The translations under genes and the position numbers were made by a program. Positions 1-7,567 of a stretch of DNA of 64,000 nt are shown here, piece by piece. Source of the stretch: Proteiniclasticum sp043951855 (GTDB lineage Bacteria; Bacillota; Clostridia; Clostridiales; Clostridiaceae); NCBI RefSeq assembly GCF_043951855.1, contig NZ_JBINJW010000005.1:77745-141744 (forward strand), given 5' to 3'. The notes under the pieces are model-generated. The model was given only the letters and a program-made list of their open reading frames with translations. It was not told where the DNA came from and did no database searches. How positions within the stretch are numbered: the stretch's first letter is position 1; every line of letters begins with the position of its first letter.

Positions 1-292
1 TTCAGGAGACAAAGTGGAAGAAGGGAAGACGGAAGAAATATTCAGCCGTCCGCTTCACCCCTATACACAGGGACTGTTCAAGGCGTATCCGCAGATCGAT
101 GCGGAAGATTTTGAACTGAAGCCCATTGACGGCTCGATACCGCTTCTGACAGAACCCGTGTCAGGCTGCAGGTTTCATCCCCGCTGCCCTTATGCTACGG
201 AGAAGTGCGCCCGCCAGCAGCCGAAACAGGTGGAACCCTATGAAGGGCACTTTGTAGCCTGTTTCAAAGTGGAAGAGGAGTTTGGCTTATGA
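1..292 (+). CDS. Oligopeptide/dipeptide ABC transporter ATP-binding protein, C-terminal fragment (OppD/DppD-like)
   Basis: The window begins inside this gene; the frame is open from base 2 to the TGA at 290-292. What remains is the C-terminal oligo-ABC region: a G-D-x-V-E-E-G stretch, the R-P-x-H-P-Y-T-Q-G-L motif and a cysteine-containing tail (GCRFHPRCPY, then two more Cys). This tail follows the nucleotide-binding domain in OppD/OppF-family ATPases. The stop overlaps the start of the next ATPase by ATGA, so the two are translationally coupled and probably form the heteromeric ATPase pair of a peptide importer whose permease and binding protein would lie upstream. Substrate cannot be read from this fragment. 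Confidence 0.9.
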   Translation, partial: SGDKVEEGKTEEIFSRPLHPYTQGLFKAYPQIDAEDFELKPIDGSIPLLTEPVSGCRFHPRCPYATEKCARQQPKQVEPYEGHFVACFKVEEEFGL

Positions 293-1890
293 ATGAGAAA
301 ACACCGTTAATAGAAGTAAGAAAAGTGAAAAAGTACTTCAAAGTGAATAGACGCCAGCAGCTCAAAGCCCTGGATGACATCAGTTTCGTGCTGAACAAGG
401 GTGACCGGTTTGCTGTGGTGGGAGAATCCGGATGTGGGAAGTCAACACTTGGTAAAGTCCTTTTGAGACTTCATGATGCATCATCAGGAGCCATGATCTA
501 TCATGGGAAGACGCTGTCTGATCTCAACCCTTCCTATATCATGAAAGAAGTGAAAAAACTGCCCGAATATCAGAAGAAGGCATCCCTGTATTATCAGGAG
601 TCTCTGAAGCATGAGGAGAAACTTCATGCACTTTCGCATCAGCTGGAGGAAACTGATCCAGAAGGAAGCGAAAAAGAATCGAAGAAGCATTCTCAGCTGG
701 AAAAGAAAATACTGAAGCTTGAATACGATATGAAAGAGGCCAGAAAGAATTCATCGAGACAGCTCAGAGAGGGGGCGAAAATCTGCGGTTCACTGATCCT
801 TGTTAAGGAAATCGATGAAATCAGCAGGCTCTATGAAAAAGCGGCAAGAAATCTGGAAAAGGTCTTTCTGCTGAAGCAGGAGCTGAAAAAAGAGCAGGAA
901 GCGAGTCTGGGGATGCCCGAAGGAGAAGCGCTTAGCGCATCCAAGGAGAAAATGAAGGACCTGATGGGCAGAATCACGGAAGCCAAAGCGGAAGGAAACG
1001 GATTTCTTGCGGAAGCGGAAAGCTATAAAGGCAAGAACATTCTGCCCATCCATGAACGTGCCCAGTTTGAGCATTATCTGGACAGACTGGAACGACATAA
1101 GATTGACAGCATAGACCTGACGAAGCTCACATCAAAGGAAATGAGAATGCAGAGAAAGGACATGCAGATGATTTTCCAGGATCCCGCTGCGTCTCTGGAT
1201 CCCCGAATGACCATCGGGAAGATCATAGAAGAAGGACTTCTGATTCATACGGATTACAATGCGGCTCAGAGAAAAAAAGTGGCACTGGACCTCATTGAGA
1301 AAGTGGGACTTAAATCTGCACATTATGACAGCTATCCCAACACCATCTCAGGTGGTCAGAAACAGAGAGTCGGCATTGCAAAAGCTCTGGCGCTGAATCC
1401 GGATTTTCTCATTCTTGATGAATCCGTTTCTGCTCTGGATGTTTCAGTCCAAGCCCAGATTCTGAAACTGCTCACTGACCTTCATGAGGAACTGGATCTG
1501 ACGTATCTCTTCATCACCCATGACCTGGGTGTCGTGAAGCATTTCTGCGATCGGCTTATGGTGATGTATCTCGGATACAATTTCGAGTACGGCAGTGCGG
1601 CGAAAATCTTTGAAAAGCCGATGCACCCGTATACCCAATCCCTGCTTGCTTCTGTTCCAAGGCTCAGAACCAGGGAGGAGGAAAAGGAAGAGGATGTGAT
1701 CAGAGGAGAAATCCCAAGTCCAATCAATGCTCCATCCGGATGCCCTTTCAACACACGATGTCCTCATGTCATGGAAGTATGCAGAAAGGTGAAACCGAAA
1801 CTTATTCTGCTGGAGGAAGATCATTCAGTAGCCTGTCATCTGTTCAGCGGACAGGAGAATGAATTCAGCAGGAAGACCATAGATATGTGA
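289..1890 (+). CDS. OppF/DppF-type peptide ABC transporter ATPase with long coiled-coil insertion
   Basis: Second ATPase of a peptide importer, acting at the inner face of the membrane. Walker A is at residues 45-53 (GESGCGKST), the Q-loop Gln at 297 (FQDPAASLDPRM), the SGGQ signature at 354-357, Walker B FLILDE at 373-378 and the H-loop His at 411; an oligo-ABC tail with Cys residues closes the protein. OppF proteins are usually about 310-340 residues; this one has 533. The excess lies between Walker A and the Q-loop (about residues 85-285) and is rich in Lys, Glu, Leu and Ala with heptad character, which looks like one or two helical hairpins. Core motifs are intact, so it should still bind and hydrolyse ATP. 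The start ATG lies inside the previous stop with GAGGAG upstream. Confidence 0.9.
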   Translation: MNEKTPLIEVRKVKKYFKVNRRQQLKALDDISFVLNKGDRFAVVGESGCGKSTLGKVLLRLHDASSGAMIYHGKTLSDLNPSYIMKEVKKLPEYQKKASLYYQESLKHEEKLHALSHQLEETDPEGSEKESKKHSQLEKKILKLEYDMKEARKNSSRQLREGAKICGSLILVKEIDEISRLYEKAARNLEKVFLLKQELKKEQEASLGMPEGEALSASKEKMKDLMGRITEAKAEGNGFLAEAESYKGKNILPIHERAQFEHYLDRLERHKIDSIDLTKLTSKEMRMQRKDMQMIFQDPAASLDPRMTIGKIIEEGLLIHTDYNAAQRKKVALDLIEKVGLKSAHYDSYPNTISGGQKQRVGIAKALALNPDFLILDESVSALDVSVQAQILKLLTDLHEELDLTYLFITHDLGVVKHFCDRLMVMYLGYNFEYGSAAKIFEKPMHPYTQSLLASVPRLRTREEEKEEDVIRGEIPSPINAPSGCPFNTRCPHVMEVCRKVKPKLILLEEDHSVACHLFSGQENEFSRKTIDM

Positions 1891-1923
1891 GATGAATAAT
1901 TTACCTGTACAAGGAGGAAATAC

Positions 1924-3528
1924 ATGAAATTTGATCCGAACCATCAACCTTATTCCTCCCAGCGACTGACGCTGGGTGCAGCCAACGGAGTGGTAGCCAC
2001 AGGGAATCCTCTGGCTGCTCAGGCGGGGCTGGATATTCTGAAAAAAGGAGGTAATGCTGTAGATGCAGCCATAGCCACCGCAGCCTGCCTGACTGTGGTG
2101 GAACCTACAGCCAATGGCATAGGGGGAGACAACTTTGCCCTGGTCTGGATGAAGGAGAAGCTTTATGGCATGAATTCCAACGGCCCATCTCCAGGGGAAA
2201 TCTCACTTGAGAAGATCAGCGCTGACCATGAGACCATGCCGGTCCATGGTTGGATTCCAGTCACAGTGCCGGGTGCTCCGAAAGGTTGGGCTACGCTGTC
2301 TGAACGGTTTGGAAATCTCACGCTGCTGGAGTGCCTGGAACCTGCTATCCTTTATGCGGAAAAAGGGTTTCCCGTGGCGGCTAATACGGCAAAGATGTGG
2401 AAACGCGCCTATGAAAGAAATCTGAAGCTCTATGGAGACAAAGAGGAGTTCAAGGAGTGGTTTCGCACCTTCACCTTCAATGGATTGCCACCAGAACCTT
2501 TCCAGATGGTGAAGCTTCCCAACCATGCAGCGACGCTTAGACGCATAGGTGAAAGTGGAGGCGATGCATTCTACAACGGAGAACTGGCCATGGCCATGGA
2601 AGAGGATTCCATACTCCACGGAGGATATCTCCGAAAAAAAGACCTGGAAAAATTCAGTTCTCAGTGGGTTACACCTCTTTCAGTGAACTATAGGGGTTAT
2701 GATGTAGTGGAACTTCCTCCCAGCGGACAGGGCATGGTGGCGCTTATGGCACTGAACATCTTCAGGAACCATGACGTGTCAAAAAATGATGCGTCCTACT
2801 ATCATCATATGTTCGAAAGCATGAAGATGGCTTTTGCTGACGGCATGCATTACATTACGGACAGCAGTCATATGAAAATGGATCCGAAGCTTCTGTTATC
2901 CGAGGCTTACGGCAAGAAGAGACATAGCCAGATCAAGGACGAAGCCGTGCTCCACAGTCATGATGATCCTTCATCCAGTGGAACGGTGTATCTCAATACA
3001 GCGGATAAGGATGGAAACATGGTTTCCATGATCCAGTCCAATTACATGGGATTCGGCAGTGGTGTGGTGGTCAAGGGAACAGGCATTTCCCTGCAGAATC
3101 GTGGGGCGGATTTCAAACTGGATCCGGAACATGTGAACGTACTTGCACCTGGTAAGAAGACCTATCACACCATCATTCCCGGTATGCTTATAAAGGATGG
3201 AAAATGCAAGGTGGTCTTTGGCGTTATGGGGGGATACATGCAGCCCCAGGGCCATTTCCAGGTGGTATCGAACCTTCTGGATTTCAATCTGAACCCTCAG
3301 ATGGCGCTGGATGCGCCCAGATGGCAGTGGATGAAGGAGAAAACATTCAAGGTGGAGTCCTTCTTTGATGCGGATATTGTTTCAAAGCTCAGAGAAAGGG
3401 GTCACGATGTGGAAGTGGAACCCGACAGCACACATTTCGGACGAGGGCAGATCATTGTGAAACTGGAAAACGGGGCTTATGCGGCAGGAACGGAGTCCAG
3501 AACAGACAGCAACCTTGCTGTCTACTGA
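1924..3528 (+). CDS. ywrD: Gamma-glutamyltransferase-like Ntn hydrolase (YwrD type)
   Basis: A 534-residue protein of the gamma-glutamyltranspeptidase family, which cleaves gamma-glutamyl bonds after autoprocessing at a Thr that becomes the N-terminal nucleophile. The N-terminal AANGVVATGNPLAAQAG and KKGGNAVDAAIA blocks are typical, and the likely processing Thr is T354 in SSSGT, followed by DKDGNMVSMIQSNY. There is no signal peptide, so unlike secreted Ggt it should act in the cytoplasm, as expected for Bacillus YwrD. AAGGAGG lies just upstream of the ATG. It sits after peptide-import ATPases and immediately before a CHR transporter pair; B. subtilis also has ywrD next to the ywrA/ywrB CHR pair. 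The natural substrate is unknown. Confidence 0.85.
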   Translation: MKFDPNHQPYSSQRLTLGAANGVVATGNPLAAQAGLDILKKGGNAVDAAIATAACLTVVEPTANGIGGDNFALVWMKEKLYGMNSNGPSPGEISLEKISADHETMPVHGWIPVTVPGAPKGWATLSERFGNLTLLECLEPAILYAEKGFPVAANTAKMWKRAYERNLKLYGDKEEFKEWFRTFTFNGLPPEPFQMVKLPNHAATLRRIGESGGDAFYNGELAMAMEEDSILHGGYLRKKDLEKFSSQWVTPLSVNYRGYDVVELPPSGQGMVALMALNIFRNHDVSKNDASYYHHMFESMKMAFADGMHYITDSSHMKMDPKLLLSEAYGKKRHSQIKDEAVLHSHDDPSSSGTVYLNTADKDGNMVSMIQSNYMGFGSGVVVKGTGISLQNRGADFKLDPEHVNVLAPGKKTYHTIIPGMLIKDGKCKVVFGVMGGYMQPQGHFQVVSNLLDFNLNPQMALDAPRWQWMKEKTFKVESFFDADIVSKLRERGHDVEVEPDSTHFGRGQIIVKLENGAYAAGTESRTDSNLAVY

Positions 3529-3538
3529 TGGTGATGCG

Positions 3539-4102
3539 ATGAAAGAGGAAATCAGATTACGAGAAATATTCATCACTTTTCTGAAAATCAATGCATTCAC
3601 TTTCGGTGGAGGCTATACCATTGTGCCGGTTATTCGAGATGAGTTCATGAAAAAGAGAAAACTCATCGATGAAGAGGAAATGCTGGGGCTGGTTGCCCTG
3701 GCCCAATCCGGACCGGGCGCCATGGCCATCAGCACATCTCTTCTCACCGGGTATAGACTGAGAGGATTCAAGGGAGCACTGACGGCGCTTTTTGCATCGG
3801 TTTTGCCCTGCCTTATCATCATCTCCATTCTGTTCTATTTCTATGATGCCTTCTCCAGAAACTTCTGGGTGAAGTCTGCACTCATCGGTATGGGGGGCGT
3901 CATCAGTGCAGTCCTTCTTCTGACGGTCTATGACATGGGCAAAGCGGCTATGAAGAAGCACCGGTATTTCAGCCTGACGCTTATGGTCGGCGCCTTTGCC
4001 GCAAGTTATTTCGCCAATGTGCATACCATCATCATTATCATTACGCTGGCTGTGATCGGTCTTGCGACCTTCACAATTTTTGATGAAAGGCAGGTGAAGT
4101 AG
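3539..4102 (+). CDS. CHR (chromate ion transporter) family protein, first half of pair
   Basis: A single-domain CHR protein of 187 residues with the family motifs FTFGGGYTIVPVI near the N-terminus and AQSGPGAMAIS about 40 residues on, plus four to six hydrophobic segments. Short CHR proteins are encoded as tandem pairs and, in B. subtilis, work together as a two-subunit transporter. The chosen ATG at 3539 leaves a 10-bp gap after the upstream hydrolase; an in-frame ATG at 3479 would overlap that gene heavily and adds no conserved residues. Chromate is the tested substrate of the family, but the natural substrate here may be another oxyanion or organic anion. Confidence 0.85.
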   Translation: MKEEIRLREIFITFLKINAFTFGGGYTIVPVIRDEFMKKRKLIDEEEMLGLVALAQSGPGAMAISTSLLTGYRLRGFKGALTALFASVLPCLIIISILFYFYDAFSRNFWVKSALIGMGGVISAVLLLTVYDMGKAAMKKHRYFSLTLMVGAFAASYFANVHTIIIIITLAVIGLATFTIFDERQVK

Positions 4103-4669
4103 ATGGTACTTCTGGAATTATACTGGGTGTTTCTCCAGATCGGAGCCTTTGCTTTTGGCGGTGGTTACGCTGTACTTCCCCTCATACAGAAATTCGTGGT
4201 GGAAGACAGGGGATGGATGGATCTGAAGGAAATGACAGATCTCGTTTCCATTTCGCAGATGACACCAGGACCCATCGCCATCAATTCCGCCACTTTTGTA
4301 GGAACGAAAGTGGCAGGATTACCTGGTGCTGTTGTGGCAACGCTGGGGAATGTGACCCCACAGTTCATACTCATGACCATTCTTGCGTATTTTATCTTCA
4401 GAGACAAGAAAATAGGGTTTCTGGACAAGATGCTGAAGGGTCTCAAGCCTGGCATCGTAGGTCTCATCGCCATCGCAGCCTTATCCATGATGAGCAGTGC
4501 GCTGTTTGACGGAGATGTGGCCTTTGCAAACATCAGTGTACTGGCTGTTCTGACTTTCGTTCTAGGATTCGCACTGAAGCTGACCAGACGATTCGATCTG
4601 ATTGTCATCATCATCATCGGCGCAGTGGCGGGCATTCTCGGGAATCTTATAATTACCGGGATCAGCTGA
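4103..4669 (+). CDS. CHR (chromate ion transporter) family protein, second half of pair
   Basis: A 188-residue single-domain CHR protein beginning on the base after the previous stop, so tightly coupled to it. It carries FAFGGGYAVLPLIQ near the N-terminus and the MTPGPIAINSATFVG motif, with about six membrane segments. With the preceding gene it should form a heteromeric membrane transporter, the two halves probably lying in opposite orientations as reported for B. subtilis Chr3N/Chr3C (YwrB/YwrA). A second, separate CHR pair occurs at 62613-63672. Confidence 0.85.
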   Translation: MVLLELYWVFLQIGAFAFGGGYAVLPLIQKFVVEDRGWMDLKEMTDLVSISQMTPGPIAINSATFVGTKVAGLPGAVVATLGNVTPQFILMTILAYFIFRDKKIGFLDKMLKGLKPGIVGLIAIAALSMMSSALFDGDVAFANISVLAVLTFVLGFALKLTRRFDLIVIIIIGAVAGILGNLIITGIS

Positions 4670-4684
4670 TTGAAAGGAGTTTAT

Positions 4685-5557
4685 ATGAAGAACATTGCTA
4701 CATTTTCCATCATCGGTTTTGACCCGGTTACAGAGGAGCTGGGCATTGCCGTGCAATCTAAGTTCTTAGGAGTCGGTGCAGTGGTTCCGTGGGCAAAAGC
4801 GGGTGTAGGTGCCATCGCTACGCAGGCCATGGCCAATCTTCATTATGGTGAATTAGGTCTTGAACTCCTTGAAAGAGGATACACAGCAGAAGAAACGCTC
4901 CATGCACTCCTCGCGCTGGACCCGGACCATGAAGAGAGACAGGTGGGGATCGTGGATGCCAGCGGAAACGGAGTATCCTATACCGGGAAGAACTGCTTCA
5001 GCTACGCAGGAGGTTTATCCGGTGAGAATTTTGCCTGCCAGGGGAACATTCTCGTCGGTGAAGAGACAGTGACTGCCCTGAAAGAAGTGTTTTTCAATAT
5101 TTCCGGCACCCTTGCGGAGCGGCTGGTCAGTGCACTGGATGCAGCGCAGCATGCCGGGGGAGACAAAAGGGGAAGACAATCCGCGGCACTTCTGGTGGTC
5201 AAAGAGAAAGGCAGCTACGGAGGATACAATGATAGGGCCATCGATCTCAGGGTGGATGATCACCCTCAGCCCATCAGAGAGCTTCAGCGTCTTCTTCAGC
5301 TTCATGAGATGTACTTTCAGAAGACGAAAGAGGAAGAGAAACTTCCAGCAGAGCATGAGTATGTAGAAAAGCTTCAGAAATCTCTTGGTAAACTCGGCTA
5401 CTACAAAGGGTCTATGCACGGCAGGTATGATGAAGAAACAAGGAAAAGCTATGAACAGTTCTGCGGTGTGGAGAACTTCGAAGAAAGAATGATTCCTGGA
5501 AACTGGCTGGACAAGAATGTTCTGGATTTTCTAGAGAAGAGGGCTGAGCAGGAATAA
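4685..5557 (+). CDS. DUF1028 family protein (Ntn-hydrolase-like) with C-terminal peptidoglycan-binding-like region
   Basis: A 290-residue protein. The first ~200 residues are a DUF1028 domain: N-terminal ATFSIIGFDP, then ELGIAVQSKFLGVGAVVPWAKAGVGAIATQA and a DASGNGVSYTG block. The last ~80 residues (YVEKLQKSLGKLGYYKG..YDEETRKSYEQF) resemble a PGBD-like repeat with the usual leucine/glycine/tyrosine spacing. DUF1028 proteins have been placed in the Ntn-hydrolase superfamily; no reaction is established. The ATG at 4685 has AAAGGAG six bases upstream; a TTG at 4670 is a poorer start. There is no signal peptide, so the wall-binding-like region may have been co-opted for something else. It is the last gene of the hydrolase-CHR-CHR operon. 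Confidence 0.8.
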   Translation: MKNIATFSIIGFDPVTEELGIAVQSKFLGVGAVVPWAKAGVGAIATQAMANLHYGELGLELLERGYTAEETLHALLALDPDHEERQVGIVDASGNGVSYTGKNCFSYAGGLSGENFACQGNILVGEETVTALKEVFFNISGTLAERLVSALDAAQHAGGDKRGRQSAALLVVKEKGSYGGYNDRAIDLRVDDHPQPIRELQRLLQLHEMYFQKTKEEEKLPAEHEYVEKLQKSLGKLGYYKGSMHGRYDEETRKSYEQFCGVENFEERMIPGNWLDKNVLDFLEKRAEQE

Positions 5558-5571
5558 GAATAAAGAATTCA

Positions 5572-5634
5572 GAATCACTCTCCTGTAATGACAGTATGCT
5601 AAAGCAGCTGTTCTACATGGAGGGTGATTTTGTA
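5572..5634 (+). terminator. Intrinsic terminator with long hairpin
   Basis: AATCACTCTCC (5572-5582) pairs with GGAGGGTGATT (5620-5630) with one G-T pair, and further inner pairs (TGTA/TACA, ACAG/CTGT) extend the stem; TTTTG follows. It lies directly after the DUF1028 gene and probably ends the peptide/CHR operon. Confidence 0.6.
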
Positions 5635-5702
5635 TTCCAGAGAAAAGGAAGATTTCATCTTCAGAAATACTGACATCTGTACATCAATGGAAGAAAGTGC
5701 AG

Positions 5703-5761
5703 TTGACAATATCAAGTATCGATATTACAATATCCTTATATGATATCGATACTTGATATTG
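5703..5761 (+). promoter_or_regulatory. PadR-operon promoter overlapped by a 19-bp perfect inverted repeat
   Basis: The -35 TTGACA (5703-5708) and -10 TACAAT (5726-5731) are 17 bp apart. One repeat arm, 5707-5725 (core AAGTATCGATAT), fills the spacer; its exact complement is at 5743-5761, past the expected transcription start. Each arm contains the small palindrome TATCGATA. A dimeric repressor bound to both arms would block the promoter, so autoregulation by the adjacent PadR protein is the likely role. Confidence 0.75.
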
Positions 5762-5777
5762 AAGTGAGGTGTTGAAA

Positions 5778-6092
5778 TTGGCGAAGAAAGCGCTGGATGG
5801 TCTGACGGAAAGCATGTTCTATGTGCTCATGGCGTTCCAGAAAGAGGAGATGTGCGGTACCGATGTGGTGGAGTTCATCGAAAACAAGACGAAAAGAAGG
5901 GTGGTCATGGGTCCCGGTACCCTTTATACCATCCTGGCAAGGTTTGAAGAGGAAGAGATCATTTCGGAGACAGCGGTGGAAGGCAGAAAACGTACCTACG
6001 AGATTACGCTCAAAGGTAAAAGACTCTTTCAGGAGGAGCTCCTTCGGCTTAAAAGGTGCGTCATGGACGGAGAAAGCGAGGTAACGCTATGA
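5778..6092 (+). CDS. PadR family transcriptional regulator
   Basis: A winged-helix regulator of about 104 residues containing ALDGLTESMFYVLMAF and the wing region VVMGPGTLYTILARFEEEEII..GRKRTYEIT. PadR proteins of this short type are usually repressors that respond to small molecules or membrane stress. TTG at 5778 is preferred because GTGAGGTG lies 6 bp upstream; GTG 5769 or TTG 5772 would add three or two residues. It overlaps the DUF2812 gene by ATGA, the common arrangement for these two families, and probably represses its own operon through the repeat just upstream. Confidence 0.85.
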   Translation: MAKKALDGLTESMFYVLMAFQKEEMCGTDVVEFIENKTKRRVVMGPGTLYTILARFEEEEIISETAVEGRKRTYEITLKGKRLFQEELLRLKRCVMDGESEVTL

Positions 6093-7285
6093 AGATGAAA
6101 AGGAAAATGATTCCGGTGGATATCTATGACATACCGGCCATGCAGAGCTATCTCAGCGATATGGCGGCGGAGGGACTGTTTCTTAAAAGAATTGCAACCT
6201 ACGGGCACTTTGAAGAAGGAGAGCCCAAAAGAGTCCTCTACCGGCTGGAACCGCTCATGAGAGAAGAGGAAAAGCCCAGAGAGGACCAGCTGGATGCCTA
6301 CAAGGCGTATGGATGGGACTATGTATGCACCATCAGGAACGGATTCCATATCTACAGCACGGAAGATAAGGACTTCAGGGAGCTGCATACAGACCCTATG
6401 ACCCAAAGCTATGCTTTTTCCCATCTTGAAAAGAAGCTGAAGCTGTCAAGCCGCATCTATCTCATATCAGTTCCACTTCTTGCAGTGCTGATTCTACTGC
6501 CTGTGTTTCATCAGGAACAGCCGATTCTTTATGCTGTGCGGTACGGAAACGGCTCCTATCAGGTCATGATGCTGATTCTCTATGCATTTCTCTATTATCA
6601 GATCCATACAAGCAGAAAGAAACTGAAACTGCTTCAGGACGGTCTGGAGAAGGGGGAAGAATTACCCAGGAAGCGTGTTTACCATAAAAGCTATGCGCCT
6701 TATGTCATCAACGGAATTCTGGGATTGTTCGGCGTGATCATGATATTCAACTCTTTTCTTCTGCTGACTAGAGGATGGGAGAAGAATCTTGCAGAGATCA
6801 GTGAACCCATTCCCATGATACAGCTTACGGATATTGAGCAGAAGGAAGGCTTCATCAAAGACCAGGACGGGTATAGAGATGAGGAAATCCGTTATGACTG
6901 GACAGAACTTGCTCCGGTCATCTATGAACTCCATCAGAGTGGTGAAGTGAAAGGAGAGATGTGGGCAGATGGATCCGGAACCTATTCCCCTTCCCTGAGC
7001 AGCGAATACTATGAAGTGCGGTTCGCCTTCCTGGGAAAACGTCTTGTCAAAGAGCTCATGGAAGATACACTGGAATTTTACAGATACAGACCCATCCAGC
7101 ATCAGGAGCTCTTCATCGAGGGGGTTGATGATGCCATTCTGGTAAAGAGTGAAGATACACAGATGTTCTTCGGGCGAATCGGGAAAAGTGTGCTCTATGT
7201 CCGGTATCACGGCTATGAAGACCTCTCTGCTCACCTTGATGAGATCTATGACACCTTGAGAAACTATCAGAAAGAGAAAATGTAA
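6089..7285 (+). CDS. DUF2812 domain membrane protein
   Basis: A 398-residue protein with the N-terminal DUF2812 signature (YDIPAMQSYLSDMAAEGLFLK..YRLEP..GWDYV). Hydrophobic segments at IYLISVPLLAVLILLPVF, the following VMMLILYAFLYY and VINGILGLFGVIMIFNSFLLL suggest three membrane spans around residues 125-245, followed by a soluble C-terminal domain. The function of the family is unknown. It is consistently paired with a PadR regulator, as here (ATGA overlap), and the pair is probably induced together by a membrane-active compound or envelope stress. Confidence 0.75.
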   Translation: MKMKRKMIPVDIYDIPAMQSYLSDMAAEGLFLKRIATYGHFEEGEPKRVLYRLEPLMREEEKPREDQLDAYKAYGWDYVCTIRNGFHIYSTEDKDFRELHTDPMTQSYAFSHLEKKLKLSSRIYLISVPLLAVLILLPVFHQEQPILYAVRYGNGSYQVMMLILYAFLYYQIHTSRKKLKLLQDGLEKGEELPRKRVYHKSYAPYVINGILGLFGVIMIFNSFLLLTRGWEKNLAEISEPIPMIQLTDIEQKEGFIKDQDGYRDEEIRYDWTELAPVIYELHQSGEVKGEMWADGSGTYSPSLSSEYYEVRFAFLGKRLVKELMEDTLEFYRYRPIQHQELFIEGVDDAILVKSEDTQMFFGRIGKSVLYVRYHGYEDLSAHLDEIYDTLRNYQKEKM

Positions 7286-7313
7286 CTGCTTCTATCCTAT
7301 ATAAGGAAGCCAT

Positions 7314-7345
7314 GAACTCCGTGATGAAGATCCGGAGTTCTATTT
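7314..7345 (+). terminator. Intrinsic terminator after DUF2812 gene
   Basis: GAACTCCG (7314-7321) pairs with CGGAGTTC (7333-7340), followed by a short T-rich tail (TATTTC). Confidence 0.55.
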
Positions 7346-7408
7346 CATGTCTGAGGCTGTTTTACGACGGAATGAATTAGAAGCTATCAGAGGAGAAGAG
7401 GCATAATG

Positions 7409-7455
7409 ATGGGAGAAGTCCCATGGTTCTAAGCTCCAGTAACCTGGGACCTTAG
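7409..7455. other. Two adjacent hairpins of unknown role
   Basis: ATGGGA/TCCCAT (7409-7414 with 7419-7424, GAAG loop), then CTAAG plus CCA paired with TGG plus CTTAG (7429-7433, 7436-7438, 7445-7447, 7451-7455). They lie between the terminator at 7314 and the promoter at 7485, so they would not be in the pump mRNA. Apart from these hairpins, the 7286-7567 gap holds only the flanking terminator and the pump promoter. Confidence 0.35.
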
Positions 7456-7484
7456 GGGTTAAGGAAAACATAAGAATTTCTTTG

Positions 7485-7545
7485 TTTACAGCAGTATTAT
7501 ATGGTGCTAAAATGAGAAAAGATTTCCGACCGACCGTTCGGTCGG
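7485..7545 (+). promoter_or_regulatory. RND pump promoter with TetR-type operator
   Basis: TTTACA (7485-7490) and an extended -10, TGCTAAAAT (-10 at 7508-7513), are spaced by 17 bp. The perfect palindrome CCGACCGTTCGGTCGG (7530-7545) lies 10-25 bp past the expected start site, with an extra CCGA repeated on its left. GACCG/CGGTC palindromes of this kind are common TetR-family operators. The TetR gene at the end of the same operon is the obvious candidate repressor. Confidence 0.75.
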
Positions 7546-7567
7546 ATGATTCCGAGGAGGATTTTAC

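Noticed and set aside
7409..7455. Possible riboswitch (for example guanidine type) ahead of the RND pump
   Set aside because: The hairpins lie upstream of the predicted promoter, so they are not in the pump mRNA, and I could not match any riboswitch consensus.
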